The position numbers and the translations under genes were made by a program. A stretch of 64,000 bases of DNA, taken from Rosellinia necatrix (taxonomy: Eukaryota > Ascomycota > Sordariomycetes > Xylariales > Xylariaceae). The notes below the pieces were generated by a model. That model made no database searches and was not told the DNA's origin. It saw nothing but the letters and a program-made list of their open reading frames with translations. Within the stretch, counting starts at the first letter, position 1. Every line of letters begins with the position of its first letter. Location: NCBI GenBank assembly GCA_021209875.1, contig JAGYVD010000008.1, positions 1,735,501 to 1,799,500 on the forward strand, read 5' to 3'. Of this stretch, positions 48,368 to 59,780 are shown in pieces.

Positions 48368-50369
48368 ATGGGTGCGAACACGACGAATCTAATACTCATC
48401 CGCGCCGTCGGGGCCGTCATCGCGCTCTTCGTGGCCCGATTCCTATACCGAGGCTACGTGCAACGGTCGCGGGTGCGGGCGTTGAAGGCGCAGGGAATTG
48501 TAAGTGAAAGAAAAATCGTCACTATGTGCGGAGACCACTAAGAAAGGAAAAAAAAAACTAACGAGTATTTTCATAGCCCATATTGCCTCACTCAGCCCTG
48601 TTCGGCCACCTGCGCGTTCTCGGGGACTGGAGGGCCGAGAACCCCGCGGACGCCAACTTCTACTCGTTTCACACGTGGCTCATCAAGAACTGCAGGAGGT
48701 ACTTCCCGGACCTCGACTTCCCGCCGCCCGTGGTCTACCTGGACCTCTGGCCCGTCGAGACGCCGCTGGCCATGGTCTACGACCCCGTCGCCGCCTCCCA
48801 GTTCGCGCAGGCCCCGAGCCTGCCCAAGCTGGCCCTGGCCAAGGATTTCCTCGTCCCGCTCACCTCCGGGCTCGACATCGTGTCCAACGAGGGGGCCGAG
48901 TGGAAGACTTGGCGCTCCCGGTTCAACCCCGGCTTCAGCCAGCGGAACCTGATGGCCATGCTCCCGGAGCTCATCGAGGAGGTCTCCATCTTCATCGCGC
49001 AGCTCGAGGGCCTGGCCGGGAGCGGGGGGAAGTGGGGTCCCGTTTTCCAGCTCGAGGAAAAGACGACGAATCTCACCTTCGACATCATCTGCAGAGCAGC
49101 AGTGTGAGTTGTGATACTACCTAAACCCACTCCCCTCGTAACCTGGGTTAGGTGACTCCCAAGAGCCTCCTCATTCCCCCGTCTAACAAGTGTCTACAGC
49201 GGTATGCGCCTCAACGAGCAAATACGGCCCGAGTCCGGCCCTCTCAAGCTGGCCCTGCTGGACCAGATCCGACTGATGAGTCTGGGCGCCAATGCCGCCC
49301 GAGCTCTACCCCTGGGTCGCATGCCTTGGCACAACGCAGCCGCACGCCGTAACAACAAGGTCTTGAGGGACCTCCTGATGCCGCAGATCCAGAACAAGCT
49401 CCACACCGACACCAACGAATCCCAGGTAAAGACGATCGTGGACCTGGCCATTAAATACATCGACAAGGATGACCCCAACGCGACGAGGGAGAAACCCAAC
49501 GCCGCATTCGTCGACAGGCTGATTGCCAACCTGAAGGCCTTCCTCTTCGCGGGGCACGACACGACGGCCGCGACCATCTGCTTCATGATCAAGCTCCTGC
49601 AGGACAACCCCGAGTGCCTGGCCAGGCTGCGCGCGGAGCACGACGCCGTGCTAGGGCCGGACCCGAGCCGGGCGGCCGACGTGCTCAGCGAGTCGCCGCA
49701 CCTCCTGTACCTGCTCCCGTACACGCTCGGCGCCATCAAGGAGACGCTGCGGCTCAACCCGCTGGCCGCCACGCTCCGCGAGGCGCCGGCGGGCTTCAGC
49801 CTGACCGCCCCGGGCTCGTCGATCCGGTACCCGATGGGCGGCTGGGGCGTGTGGTTGTCGGCGCCGGGCGTCGCGCGGAACCCGAGCTACTGGCCGCGCC
49901 CGGACGAGTTCCTGCCTGAGCGCTGGGTGGTGCCCGAGGGCGACCCGCTGCACCCGGTCAACAACAGCGCCTGGGCGCCCTTCTCCATCGGCCCGAGGAA
50001 CTGCATCGGCATGGAGCTGGCGCTCATCGAGCTGCGCATCGTCTCCGTCCTCGTCGCCCGCCGCTTTGACATCGAGGAGGCCTGGGACGACTGGGACATG
50101 CAAAAGTAAGTCGTGAATACCCTACCCCTGTCGCCGTTGGAAGACAGGGGCAACCCCGATACCTTTTTTTTTTCCTTTTCTTTTTTTTCCTTTTAGCAAG
50201 CCGGTTGAATGCTAATACCCTCGTTTCACGTATTTGCAGACAGACAAAGGCCACGCCGCATGCCAAAATTGATGGACAGCGCTTGTACTCAGCCGGTGAT
50301 GGTATCGTCCATCCCAAGGATGGCATGCCAGTGCACGTGAGGCTCCGTGAACACGTACCTGCCGTATAA
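48368..50369 (+). CDS. Cytochrome P450, CYP59 (StcS-like) family member
   Basis: Haem monooxygenase anchored in the endoplasmic reticulum membrane. Exons 48368-48499, 48577-49103, 49200-50105 and 50240-50369 give 564 residues. Residues 8-28 are the membrane anchor (LILIRAVGAVIALFVARFLYR), followed by a basic stretch and a PILPHSALFGHL hinge. P450 motifs: I-helix AGHDTT at 337-342, ExxR at Glu401-Arg404 (KETLR), and haem loop FSIGPRNCIG with Cys488 as ligand. The N-terminal half (PLTSGLDIVSNEGAEWKTWRSRFNPGFS, NLTFDIICRAAVG) resembles the CYP59 family, whose known member acts in sterigmatocystin/aflatoxin biosynthesis. No polyketide synthase or other pathway gene lies within the window, so the substrate is open. 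Adenine-rich leader and an ACTAAC branch site in intron 1 support the start. Confidence 0.93.
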
Positions 50370-51504
50370 CAGATGGGGAAAATGCCTCACACAGATCCAT
50401 GGCCTCCCCGGATTTCTAATATACTCCCAAGATAGATTCCACAAACCTGCATAGACACGGAGAGACACAAATTTACATAGACATGGAAAAAAGATCCTCC
50501 CACGCACAGTTGAAAATTCGTCAGGTGATGAACGAGGAGCCCCGCGACAAACGGACATTAGCTTGCTCAGTCAGGTGAGGATCGTGCAGCAAACACCAAG
50601 ACCCTAATCCGGTAGACAACAAGACTACGAGGTCGGTGGGAGGCACGACGGGCTCGAGTTTCACACCGCCGAGGGCCGACATGGGAAATTTGTGACATGG
50701 GACCCCCCGTGCCGGGACGTGACTAATGTGAACACCCAGTAGTTGACTAACCTACGTGTCATGAAGGTTCTGCTTCGTCTCGGTCTCACACGTGTCATCG
50801 TCCAGCTCTGCTAGAGGGCGGAGTTAGGTTTCTTGGTGTGTTTTTCGACTTTTATCAACACACAAGATGCCGTAAGTCACTCAGCCCGATGGGCTTCTCA
50901 TCCTATTTATGCGTGCCTCGTCAGCCTCTTGTCTCGTGAAGGGTGTCTGGGTCCAACCCCACGCCGCCCGCAAAGCGGCATCGCGCAGTTCCCCCATACC
51001 CGGTGCTGCCAGCGTAGTAATGTTGAGGCGTCCGAGAGGCCCGCCTCCCACGATATATCGTGCATAGTATTGAATAACGTCCGGCGACTTGCCCGAAAGC
51101 GCAAGGTGTCGATAACGTGACAGCTCGCCAATGCACAACAAACACGCTCCCCTTGTCCTCTCTGTCTCTCCTGCTAACTTAGTCGGTCAAGGCCCGCGAT
51201 TTCCCCCCCAGGGACCGAGCTCGCGGACATGGGAGTGGGCTAAAACCAATGCACACTAGGCAGGGAAGCCGTGTCAGATGGGTGGTCAAGCTTTGCGCAA
51301 CTCCCCCAGCTTAATTTCGCGCCTTTATCCACCCGGACGACGTGCCGGGTCTGAGACCCCCCATCCTTCGGTGGAGCCGGGTCCTTTGCGCGCACGTGCC
51401 AAGCATCGTGAACGCGGAGTGCTGTAGTAATGGGACCCCTACGATGGGGTTTGGGGGTTTCTTTTAAACTCCCGCCCGCACGCGGGAACGCGCCATGCGT
51501 GCCG

Positions 51505-51550
51505 CATACATATACATACATATACATATACACATACATATACACATACA
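51505..51550. repeat. CATATACA-type microsatellite
   Basis: Alternating CATACATATACA and CACATACA units, intergenic. Confidence 0.9.
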
Positions 51551-52672
51551 TGTCCGTAATGCTATGTGCGACATAGTATATGAGCGGGTAAAGGGCGGTG
51601 AAGTCGAAGGCTTTGCGGTTACTCGACTTGCAGGGAGGGAAACTGACTACCTAGGTACGTGTTGTGCTACCAGTAGTTATAACTAACTACCCTGTGTCAG
51701 CTTCATCAGGGTTGAAACTCTGACTTGCACGTTGGTCGGGTTGGCAGGTCGTGCACATATCTATCCTTGGTATCTACATAGGTACCTTACCTAGGTAGGG
51801 CATCAGCGTAACCGACCGCTCGGATCATCCCCTGGGTTAAGAGATTGCGTTGAGGGTGATAAGTATGCAGCGTGCCAGTCTGCCACCACCCGTCGGGCTC
51901 TCGGTTCGGAACGCAATCTTACGCATCTCGAACAATGCCATTCCAGTCGTGCGGTGCACGTGTGGCATAGATAAGTAGGTATTGGGTCTCTCCGGCGGCT
52001 TGGTCAGCTCGCGCCTCGCGGTTAATTTTGGTGCCTTTTTTTTTTTTTTCTTCAGGCCGGCCAACGCCGCCACACTGGACACGGTTTGAAGGAGGTTTGG
52101 GGGTGGGGTTTGGCTTCGGTCTCGTCTCGCGTCGCCTGGCTCGGCGTGGGATGGATGGCGGCCTTCCCAGCTGTTCTCCTCGTGTGCTAGTACGCCCAGG
52201 GCGATGTGGTGTGTAAGCGTGGGTTGGAACCGTGCTAACTTCGTTAGAGCTTATTTAAAGAGGTGGGATGGTGGCCACCGGCTTCGTGATAGTGCCGTCA
52301 GGTGACCAGTCGCCTTTTATTAGAATTCAGATAGCGCGCTATGTACTTGCGCTACCTACCCACCTAGCGCAAGTACCTACCGACCTATCTATCATACCCG
52401 GTTCTTATTTGCTTGTTTGGGCTACTTTATCCCAGCCGTTTCGAGTAACTAGTGTAAAGCTTCTCTTCCCAAATACCCATAATTCATTTAGCCCGTCTTC
52501 CATCCCGTTCCCATCCCAAGAGTTGGCGAATTCAAATATTCGATGGTGTATCTACCATGCACACTACAAGTAGGTACAATGTAGCGGATAAGCTACCTAT
52601 TTCTGGTAGGTGAAGCTTATCTTAGCCAAGATTTGGAAAAGCCGATGCAGGCGCGGGTTCTTCATCCTTCAT

Positions 52673-52712
52673 GCAGCAGCAGCAGCAGCAATAGCAGCAG
52701 CAGAAGCAGCCA
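52673..52712. repeat. (CAG)n imperfect trinucleotide repeat
   Basis: About twelve CAG/GCA triplets interrupted by AAT and AAG. It is not inside a supported reading frame. Confidence 0.9.
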
Positions 52713-53166
52713 GAATACGATAAACGAGTAAACAAAGCGGCGGCCAAGCTGCGACAAAACGGCAAGCTGCAAAAGCATTGACTGCATTCCAGCACAGCAA
52801 TGCGGTGTGTTTGGATCGTCTTGGCCTTGCGGCACTAAACAAGCTATGGGAGGGGACTGCTGGGTCTCGGCCTTCTTTATCTCCATCCTAAATCCATTTA
52901 TTTACATCCATTTATTCATAGTGCACATACATACAATTATTTAGTAGGGATTTTCTCGGGAATCTTCAGACCTGCACCCCTTGTACCTGTGTACCTAGGT
53001 AGTGCGTTGTAGTCAGACCCAGTCTCCGTCGCTGGTCCAGAAATGTCGATACGGCACGCTAGGTGCCTGCTGGGTGCCTGGTAGGTGCCTGGTTGGCAGG
53101 CCAAGCCCGCCTATCACATTCCATGCAAAGAAGCAATCTCGCAGCCGCGTGGCCACATTAGCCACC

Positions 53167-53221
53167 GCTGTGGGAACGCGGTGGGAACGCTGTGGGAACG
53201 CTGTGGGAACGCTGTGGAAAC
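53167..53221. repeat. 11-bp tandem repeat, five copies
   Basis: Five adjoining copies of GCTGTGGGAAC with single-base variants (GCGGTGGGAAC, GCTGTGGAAAC), about 570 bp upstream of the kinase start. Confidence 0.95.
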
Positions 53222-53791
53222 GCCCTGGCAATGGTGTGGGGGCGCTATAGTGATCCAAGCCTTGGCGTATTAGATCACTGTTCGGCGCCAACGGAGGCGG
53301 CGGGCTTTAGTGAGCAAAAACCCCTAAATTTGTCAGGTCCATCTGCTTCAGAGCAGATTCTTCGCTGCCGTGTGACCTGTTGCCCCCGGTCAGCCCTGTC
53401 TCAGCGAGTCCCTTTTTCCCTTTTTCCGTCAAGTCATAAGGCTCCGATCTTCGGTACCCGTCGGCGTCCTACAGCCCTCGGGGGGGACAAAACCGCTATC
53501 CAGCCCACCACTGGCTCGCTCATCTGGTAACTCATAGTTGTATCAATATTCATAGCCCAACTTGATTGATAACTCATGTAAACCAAAACCCTCTTCACCT
53601 TCCCTCCATCCCTCTTCACACATTTCAATCCGTGTTGACGTAGACTTTTCGTATTATTTTTCATACGGTGAATTATTAGAGCAGTTAGATATTCGTTCAC
53701 CTGATATTCGTTCTATCCCCATCCAGGACTATACTCAATTATTTTTTATTGGGGAAGTTCCTGTTCCAGAAACCCCCCAGAAGCATATAAT

Positions 53792-55100
53792 ATGCGTGGC
53801 GCGGCGATTCCGCCATCATTGACCGCGCTTCAGCCCTTGGCTACCCTCACGAGAACTGGTCTGTCGCAGTCCAGACAGGCACTCAGCAGCGTGCTTCAGA
53901 CCAATGCCGTCGTTCGCAAGGCCAGCACTCTCGAGCATTCGTCCGTCTTGGCGCCCGAATTAATCGAACCCGGTGTTATTCTGAGGGGCTACTCCGGAAA
54001 GGAGTATACCATCCAAAATGTGCTTCAGGACAGGCAGAACCGTCAGGTCTATCTCGCCAGGTGAGTCTATAACATACATGTCTTTTCACATGGATTACGA
54101 TGAACGACATCAAGACTAATGACAGGATCATAGGGCGGACGAGAAGATGTTTGTGCTGAAGAGCCTCTTCGAAAAGGACTACAACTACTCGTTGCCTCTA
54201 CAACTGAGGTTCAGTCAGTCCCCATACTTGAGGGGTCTAAGGGACACCGTTCCCGAGCAAAAGATGTTTGTCAACGAATATTTGACGGACCACCTTCTTA
54301 ATTTCGCCTTCAAGGACGTTCCCTTGAAGACACACAAGCGAATTCTCCGAGATGTCCTGCGAGGTCTGGCTACCTTGCATTCGCAGAACATCGCCCATCT
54401 CGGTAAGCTCTCAGGCACTTTGTCTAAATGAATGTGGGACTAATGCGACCTGCCACAGACGTCAAGGCTAATAATATCATGATCGACTACCGGGATACGG
54501 AGGACGGCATTGTCGTGGACCGAGTCCAATTATCCGACCTGGAGGACTCCACCCACATCCCGCCAGGACAGGCTCTAAGCGGCCTACAAGTCGGCAACCA
54601 GCTATGGCGGAGCCCCGAGGCGCACGTTCAGGGTGCCGTCGGGAAGCCATCGGATATCTTTTCCCTGGCCATAGTCGTATGTCCTCCCCTGCACATCACG
54701 TCACCGAAACGCCCTGCCGGATTCATTCAACTAACGCATAATATAGTTCGTCTTCCTCCGCCTGCGCAGCGTCATATTTCTGACCGACGGCGAACGCAAC
54801 ATCGACCCAACGATTGACATCTTGACGCGCCAGATCTCATACTTCGCGAACTGGGATGACTTCGACGGGTTCCTGAAGTATCTTGGCCGACGACATCCCT
54901 GGGTATCTGACTTCCGACGGATCGCGGATTCGTTCGGCGAGTCGAACCCCCGGCGCCCCTTCGCTCTCTGGAAGAGCGATCTCCTCGATGCCGATTTTAA
55001 AGACCTCATTGGCAAGATGACGAACTTTGATCCGCGAAAGAGGATCACGGCCGAGGAAGCATTGAACCATCCTTGGTTCGCAGACGCCCCCGACGAATAA
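53792..55100 (+). CDS. Divergent protein kinase-like protein, Pezizomycotina-type
   Basis: Exons 53792-54060, 54134-54402, 54459-54676 and 54747-55100 give 369 residues. The intron 1 acceptor is the TAG at 54131-54133, chosen because it keeps the frame and follows a GACTAAT branch site. Kinase landmarks are partly altered: no glycine-rich loop is visible before the candidate Lys99 (FVLKSLF). The catalytic loop reads HLDVKANN (Asp180, Lys182, Asn185) without the usual Arg of HRD, the DFG position is DLE (Asp206), and APE is SPE (Pro232-Glu233). The C-lobe ends with the recognisable FDPRKRITAEEALNHPWF. The catalytic Lys, Asp, Asn and metal-binding Asp are kept, so activity is possible. The first 45 residues lack acids and are rich in Ser, Thr, Arg and Leu, which could be an organelle signal. 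Similar HxD(V/I)KxNN kinases are common in filamentous ascomycetes; partners and substrates are unknown. Confidence 0.88.
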
Positions 55101-56587
55101 AGCGGGTGTTTAATGGAATTCAAAAACGAAACGAATCGATCAACCTATTAATATTGGCCTTTTATTTTGTGTTTTAATTTTTTTATTATTTATTTTTTGT
55201 CTCGTATGTTTTAGGCTTTGCTCAGCCTGTGGAAGAGCCGGCGCAATCTGGGTAGGGGAAAATTAGAATCGGGTGGATCGGGTGATCCCTGGGAACAAGA
55301 CGAACAAGACAAAAAGACGCAAAAGTCGGGTAGAACTGGTTAGGCAGCACCAGATAGGGCAGGACCGGACCAGAACCGGATTAGGGTCGTTAGACATGGA
55401 CATAGACGATGCATGCTTATGCATGTTTAATTCTAATCATTACGAGAAGACGCCGATGGCGCACCTACTTGGCATTCTTCAGTCAACGCGAACAACCATG
55501 GTGACAAAAACGCTTGTGTCGTACCGGTGATAAATCAGTACACGAGCTAATCTACTAACAATACTATAGTCGAATCACCAGGTGGCAACCTAAAACACTT
55601 TACCAAACTCGTTTATCGTGGTTTCACAATTGATGGTGCAGGTATATCAGACGCAGCAACTTAGACAGCCAGTTCAGAATCACCAACAATTCATCCTCAG
55701 CTCATCAACCGCGACAGCACTTGATTAGACAGATCGATAAATCGCAAATTCTGGCACCTAGCTATACTAATTACAAGAAAAACATTACTGTATTAGTTAT
55801 GCTAAGTATCTTTCACCTCTGTCTAAACTCAGCAAGCCGTAACGACTAAAATGACTAAAATAATAGGTTTACCTCACGCCCGCCAAACCCCCCCTCCCCT
55901 CTCCCCCCCCCCCTTTTTTTTAAAGGTAGACTCATGAATAGCTGTGATGAAAAAGTTCATACATCATCGCAGAATAGCCTCAATCTTGAATTCTCGTAAT
56001 AAATGTCAAACTCATACTTAGCTTCATGTGCGTGCTTAGAAGGACTGAGTTTCTCGTCGGTTGGCTAAACAGAGACTCGAACGAACGGCTATGCTGGATT
56101 TGCTGCCGTAGTGGGGAGGCATCCAGTCGAATATATTAACGGATCAGAACACCGATTTTATATCAAACTCAGGATTGGGTTGAAACTCCGAACACTACTA
56201 TAGCTGGATAGCTGCTTGGCATCTACTATACATCTACTTTGACGGGTGTCAAGCTCTGCATCATCAGACCCTGGTATCTACTAGGCGGGACACATAACTC
56301 AACATAAATAAAATTGGTTTATGATGACGTGGATAGTTATCAACGAACGGCGGGTAATAAAAAAAGAGAAAGAAAATAAAAGGGAGGTGGTATGGCGGTG
56401 TCTTGGTATAGCAATAGAGCCCGGCTGGGACGCACCGGTATAGACTCCTAGAAAAGATATCTCATCTTGAGGTGCTATAGATATTACACGGCGGAAATTA
56501 TGGTAAGGCGCTCGAGAAATTGCAATTAATAACGACGTAACATCAAATTCTGGGGGAAATTTGCTAAGCAAGGCTACGACATCCCGC
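55101..56587. other. Intergenic AT-richer region
   Basis: Starts with the T-rich kinase 3' UTR (55150-55200). A C run followed by T lies at 55889-55921. A minus-strand open frame at 56299-56646 probably is the 3' UTR or read-past of the small gene at 56588-56987. No gene seen otherwise. Confidence 0.55.
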
Positions 56588-56987
56588 TTATATCCCCGAT
56601 ACATGCCGCGAAGCATCGAAATCCCCGCAGGTGTTACTGTGTTCATTCAAAAGCTCGCCGGCTGCCTTGTCGTTCCAATAATACCTGTAAGTCGGATTTC
56701 CATATCGGCCTTGTGCGGTAAAGCGTCGACTCATGTCCGGGGGACCGTATTGCTCGATCACGAAGCTGGCCGCCACCGCATCCGCCGGCAAGCCTCCTCC
56801 TTCACGTTGCAGCCCCCCAAGAGGCCGATCGTGGAAGCGCCTAGGTCGGTCGGTCGCTTACGGGCGGGTGGAATGTGCCCGCTCACGCCGACTCGGTTTG
56901 GTCGCTGTGGAAGTAGGTGCCGCGTATGCCACGGCGAACCAGCAACAGACCGTTTCCGTCGCGGCCGATGCCCGGCCTCGCCGGCAT
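56588..56987 (-). CDS. Possible small two-exon gene of unknown function
   Basis: A minus-strand ATG frame at 56987-56887 ends at a GTGAGC donor. A TAG acceptor 46 bases later (exon 2 56840-56588) joins in frame to a longer open stretch, giving 117 residues. The piece is much richer in G and C than its AT-rich flanks. The product is basic, rich in Gly, Arg and Tyr, with the segments GLLLVRRGIRGTYFHSD, RRFTAQGRYGNPTYRYYWND and KAAGELLNEH. No signal peptide or transmembrane segment is seen, and I recognise no family. The second half alone could instead be the tail of a decayed longer gene. The weak point is the short intron without a clear branch site. Not claimed as proven. Confidence 0.4.
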
Positions 56988-57781
56988 TTAAGCTTGACTC
57001 TCTATAATTGTGTGAAAATAAAGTAACGAAATCTTGTCAGAAGACAGGATATGTGCTCAAGGCTTAGTGAAAGGACGTCCATGTGGTGCATTGTAACAAT
57101 AACAGCTTTGGTTGGATATCCTTATTAGTGTCGTAATTCGCTTAGATGTTCTATCAAGGGCCCGATTTTTCATCAATGCTGGCTGATAAGTGAAATGCTT
57201 GGGCGCCGAGAAGACGTGGTTCGCTCAGGGGTACGGGCTGATTTATAAATAATTCAATACTCACTGCATCATCATCCCCGGCCACACATATAGGACTGTG
57301 ATGGGTTCCCCCCGAGGGGCCGGCGGGTTTAATACCGCACTAAGGTCCGGGGGGTACGGCATATTGACAGCCGGGATGCTAATTCGGGGTACCTACCTCT
57401 CACCAATAAACTCACCATAGCAGTGAGTAAACACACTTCTATAATACTATGATGGCTGACTATGTGAAGCTACGCTGAAGGTGCCGCGAGCGCCCACTAA
57501 GAATATTAACCGATTTCCTAATATATGGTATCGCGGAGATGCAACTGACCATGGTCAATCATATGAAATTCTGTTGATTAACAATTGTTGTATGGGAAAC
57601 CGAGATCATGAGAAACCGGTCGGCATATCCCCGGCACGTCGGCTGTGATTTAAACATGCAGACAGAAAGGGGCAAGTATCGGAATAGACAAGCGATGAAA
57701 ATCATGTGTATCATGTCTCTAGCTGTCATAGGTACCTAGGTAATTTTCATATACTCATTGCTCGTTATACCATGTAGATGA
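56988..57781. other. Intergenic region downstream of Sld2
   Basis: No gene seen. Includes a GC-rich patch at 57305-57365 and CCTAGGTA at about 57731-57738, just beyond the Sld2 stop codon. Confidence 0.6.
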
Positions 57782-59302
57782 TTACCTACGTCGACGGAAT
57801 CGACTGCCAAATCCAGGTCCACCCTTGGATCCTGTATTTCTCAGCTTTAGACGCTTGAAATTGGCGTGTGCCAACTCGTTAACTTTCCTGGCGACCTTTT
57901 GTACCTTGCCCTCCTTCTTTTTTGTGCTAGCGACTTTCTTGGGCTCCCTGTTTTTCGGCGCCGTATTCTCAGCATCCGAAGCATTAAAGTCAGAATCTGA
58001 ATCAATATCTGGCAGACTGTCTATCGGCTTATTCTGGTCGAATTGTGTTTCGGGGACGACTCCCTCGTACTCATTGCCTTCTTCAATATCGCTGCCGGCA
58101 TTATCCTCCGTCGGGGCTTGTGGTCGTTTAGTTCTCGTAGGCTTCATGTTGACTCGTCGGGTTGTTCTCTTTTGACCCTTCTTCTTATAGACCCTCAAGG
58201 GCTGACCGTCACGGCCTTTTACCTCCTCCGTCGGGCTATCATATAAAGCCTCGTCGTCGAACCCCCCCAGGAGCTGGTGCGCCTGGCTATCTGGCTCCAG
58301 AGCTTTTAGGGGCACCCTCGAAGACTTCGCAACGCTATCCGAGTTTAACTCATTCTCCATTTCGTGTAAGGCCTCTAAATCGTCATCCAGCTTTTCTTCC
58401 TCCAGCTTCCTCAGGCCTGCAACCACGCTGCTGAGACTGCGACCGAGAGGCTTGCGGGGAAGTCGCAACGGCTTAGGAGGTGAAAGATATTCACCATCCT
58501 CGTTAACGGTCGGCATTGGCGCTCTCCTTAGGAACGCGGGCGTGGCTAGAAGAAGCTTGGAGACGGAACTGGGCGTGCTCGCCCCGAAATGGCTATCCTC
58601 CTTGCGTTTGCTCGGAGTCATAAAGGTGTTAAGCATGTTCCGTTTAGACGATGACATGGGAGTTCTGCTGAGCTTAAAGTCTTCCGTCTCGGCGGTTGGT
58701 CTTTTGCTGGGGGTGGCATGTACATGGCGGTTGTGTGTTGCTGGATCACTATTGGGTGGTTCGTTCTCTGTATTCTCGTCGAGAAGGTCAAACATGCCCA
58801 GTATCCGGCCATTCTTCTGTGGCGTTGGCCCGATCGAAGTAGGCATAGCGGGGCTGAAGAGTGTGCGGGAAGAAGGCGTGTCGAGGATGCCATCTTCAAC
58901 GTCAGCCGTACGGGGTCTCGACGGGGTCCAGGCAGCTTTAGGGCGCTTTGAAGGAGTGTGCGATGCATCGTTCTCGGACGTGCGCTTGCGAGGTCGGGGC
59001 GGGGTTGCTGGCTGCTTCCCGGCGAGGACATCTCGGACATGGTTGTATTGCTTGTATTTGGAGGCTGTGTGGTTCCGTCGGTGGTTAGCCTGCGGCATGG
59101 CCAGCATGGGCAAAGGGAGACATGGCATTGCAACCACCTACCACCTACCTATACTGGGATTCTGCTTTATGTCCTGACGACCGGGCTTCTTGCCTCCGTT
59201 GCGGCTCGCCCAGTCTGCTTCGAACTGCTTCAGCTCGGCGCGCAGCTGGGAAGATGTCGCCTCGTATCTCCGTCTTGCCTCTTCGTCCATAGATGGCCCC
59301 AT
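57782..59302 (-). CDS. sld2: DNA replication regulator Sld2 (Drc1)
   Basis: Essential replication initiator: after phosphorylation by S-phase CDK it binds the BRCT protein Dpb11 and helps bring polymerase epsilon and GINS to origins. Two exons on the minus strand, 59302-59149 and 59064-57782, give 478 residues. The intron (GTAGGT donor, GCTAAC branch, CACACAG acceptor) is fixed by the conserved N-terminal motif, which reads GGKKPGRQDIKQNPSI across the junction into ASKYKQYNHVRDVLAGK. A second ATG four codons in is an alternative start. The middle is disordered with many S/T-P sites, including TPPRPRKR, TPSKRPK (twice) and TPSKRKE, consistent with multi-site CDK control. The C-terminus is strongly basic (VNELAHANFKRLKLRN, then a Gly/Arg tail). 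Divergent from the TOPORS-like gene. Confidence 0.95.
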
Positions 59303-59780
59303 GTTTAGTAAAACTAGATAGACAAGTGACAAGTAATGGTAATCAATAAGGCAAATAATTGGGTTGTGCAAGATATACCGTAACTCATGCTAGAGCCGAA
59401 GATGAAGGTAAAAAGGTCTTGCTATGGGAACAAAGTGACTTGGTGGAGAGGCCCATCAGTAGGACGCGCCTGGTTACGCGCTGGGTTCTCTTAAATTGTT
59501 AACGTATGCATACGCGACGTGACTTTCTGGCTAGCACTTAATAAATGGTGGGGCAGAATGTAGACCAGGGTCATTTCCACTACAGGGCGGCGCCTAGTTG
59601 GTGTACCTGTACCTGTTATAAAGTGGGCCTATATTTAAAATATAGAACAATTAGGTAAGTAAGTATGAAGTACCTACCTAGGCCGGACCATCTAGCAGCA
59701 GTTGGCCCTCCATCTGCTTCAACAACCCTTCCACTTTCGTCTTATTACATCATCTACCCTCATTCTACCCTCATTCCTCC
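59303..59780. promoter_or_regulatory. Divergent intergenic region between SLD2 and the TOPORS-like gene
   Basis: 478 bp between two head-to-head start codons, so both promoters must be here. TACCTACCTAGG is at about 59668-59681 and GTACCTGTACCTG at about 59603-59615. No SBF/MBF-type ACGCGT cell-cycle box is obvious; ACGCGC and TACGCG occur near 59465-59475. Confidence 0.6.

Larger units (their letters stand above)
50370..53791. other. 3.4-kb intergenic region with repeats
   Basis: Between the P450 and the kinase. ORFs at 50833-51141 overlap on both strands and match nothing I know. TACC/CCTAGG words recur at 51640-51800 and 52350-52620. Repeats are listed separately. A T run lies at 52037-52050. 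The final 200 bases are the likely kinase promoter. Confidence 0.6.

Noticed and set aside
45866..50369. Secondary-metabolite gene cluster of DUF1996 plus P450
   Set aside because: No backbone enzyme, transporter or regulator is nearby, and DUF1996 is not a usual cluster gene.
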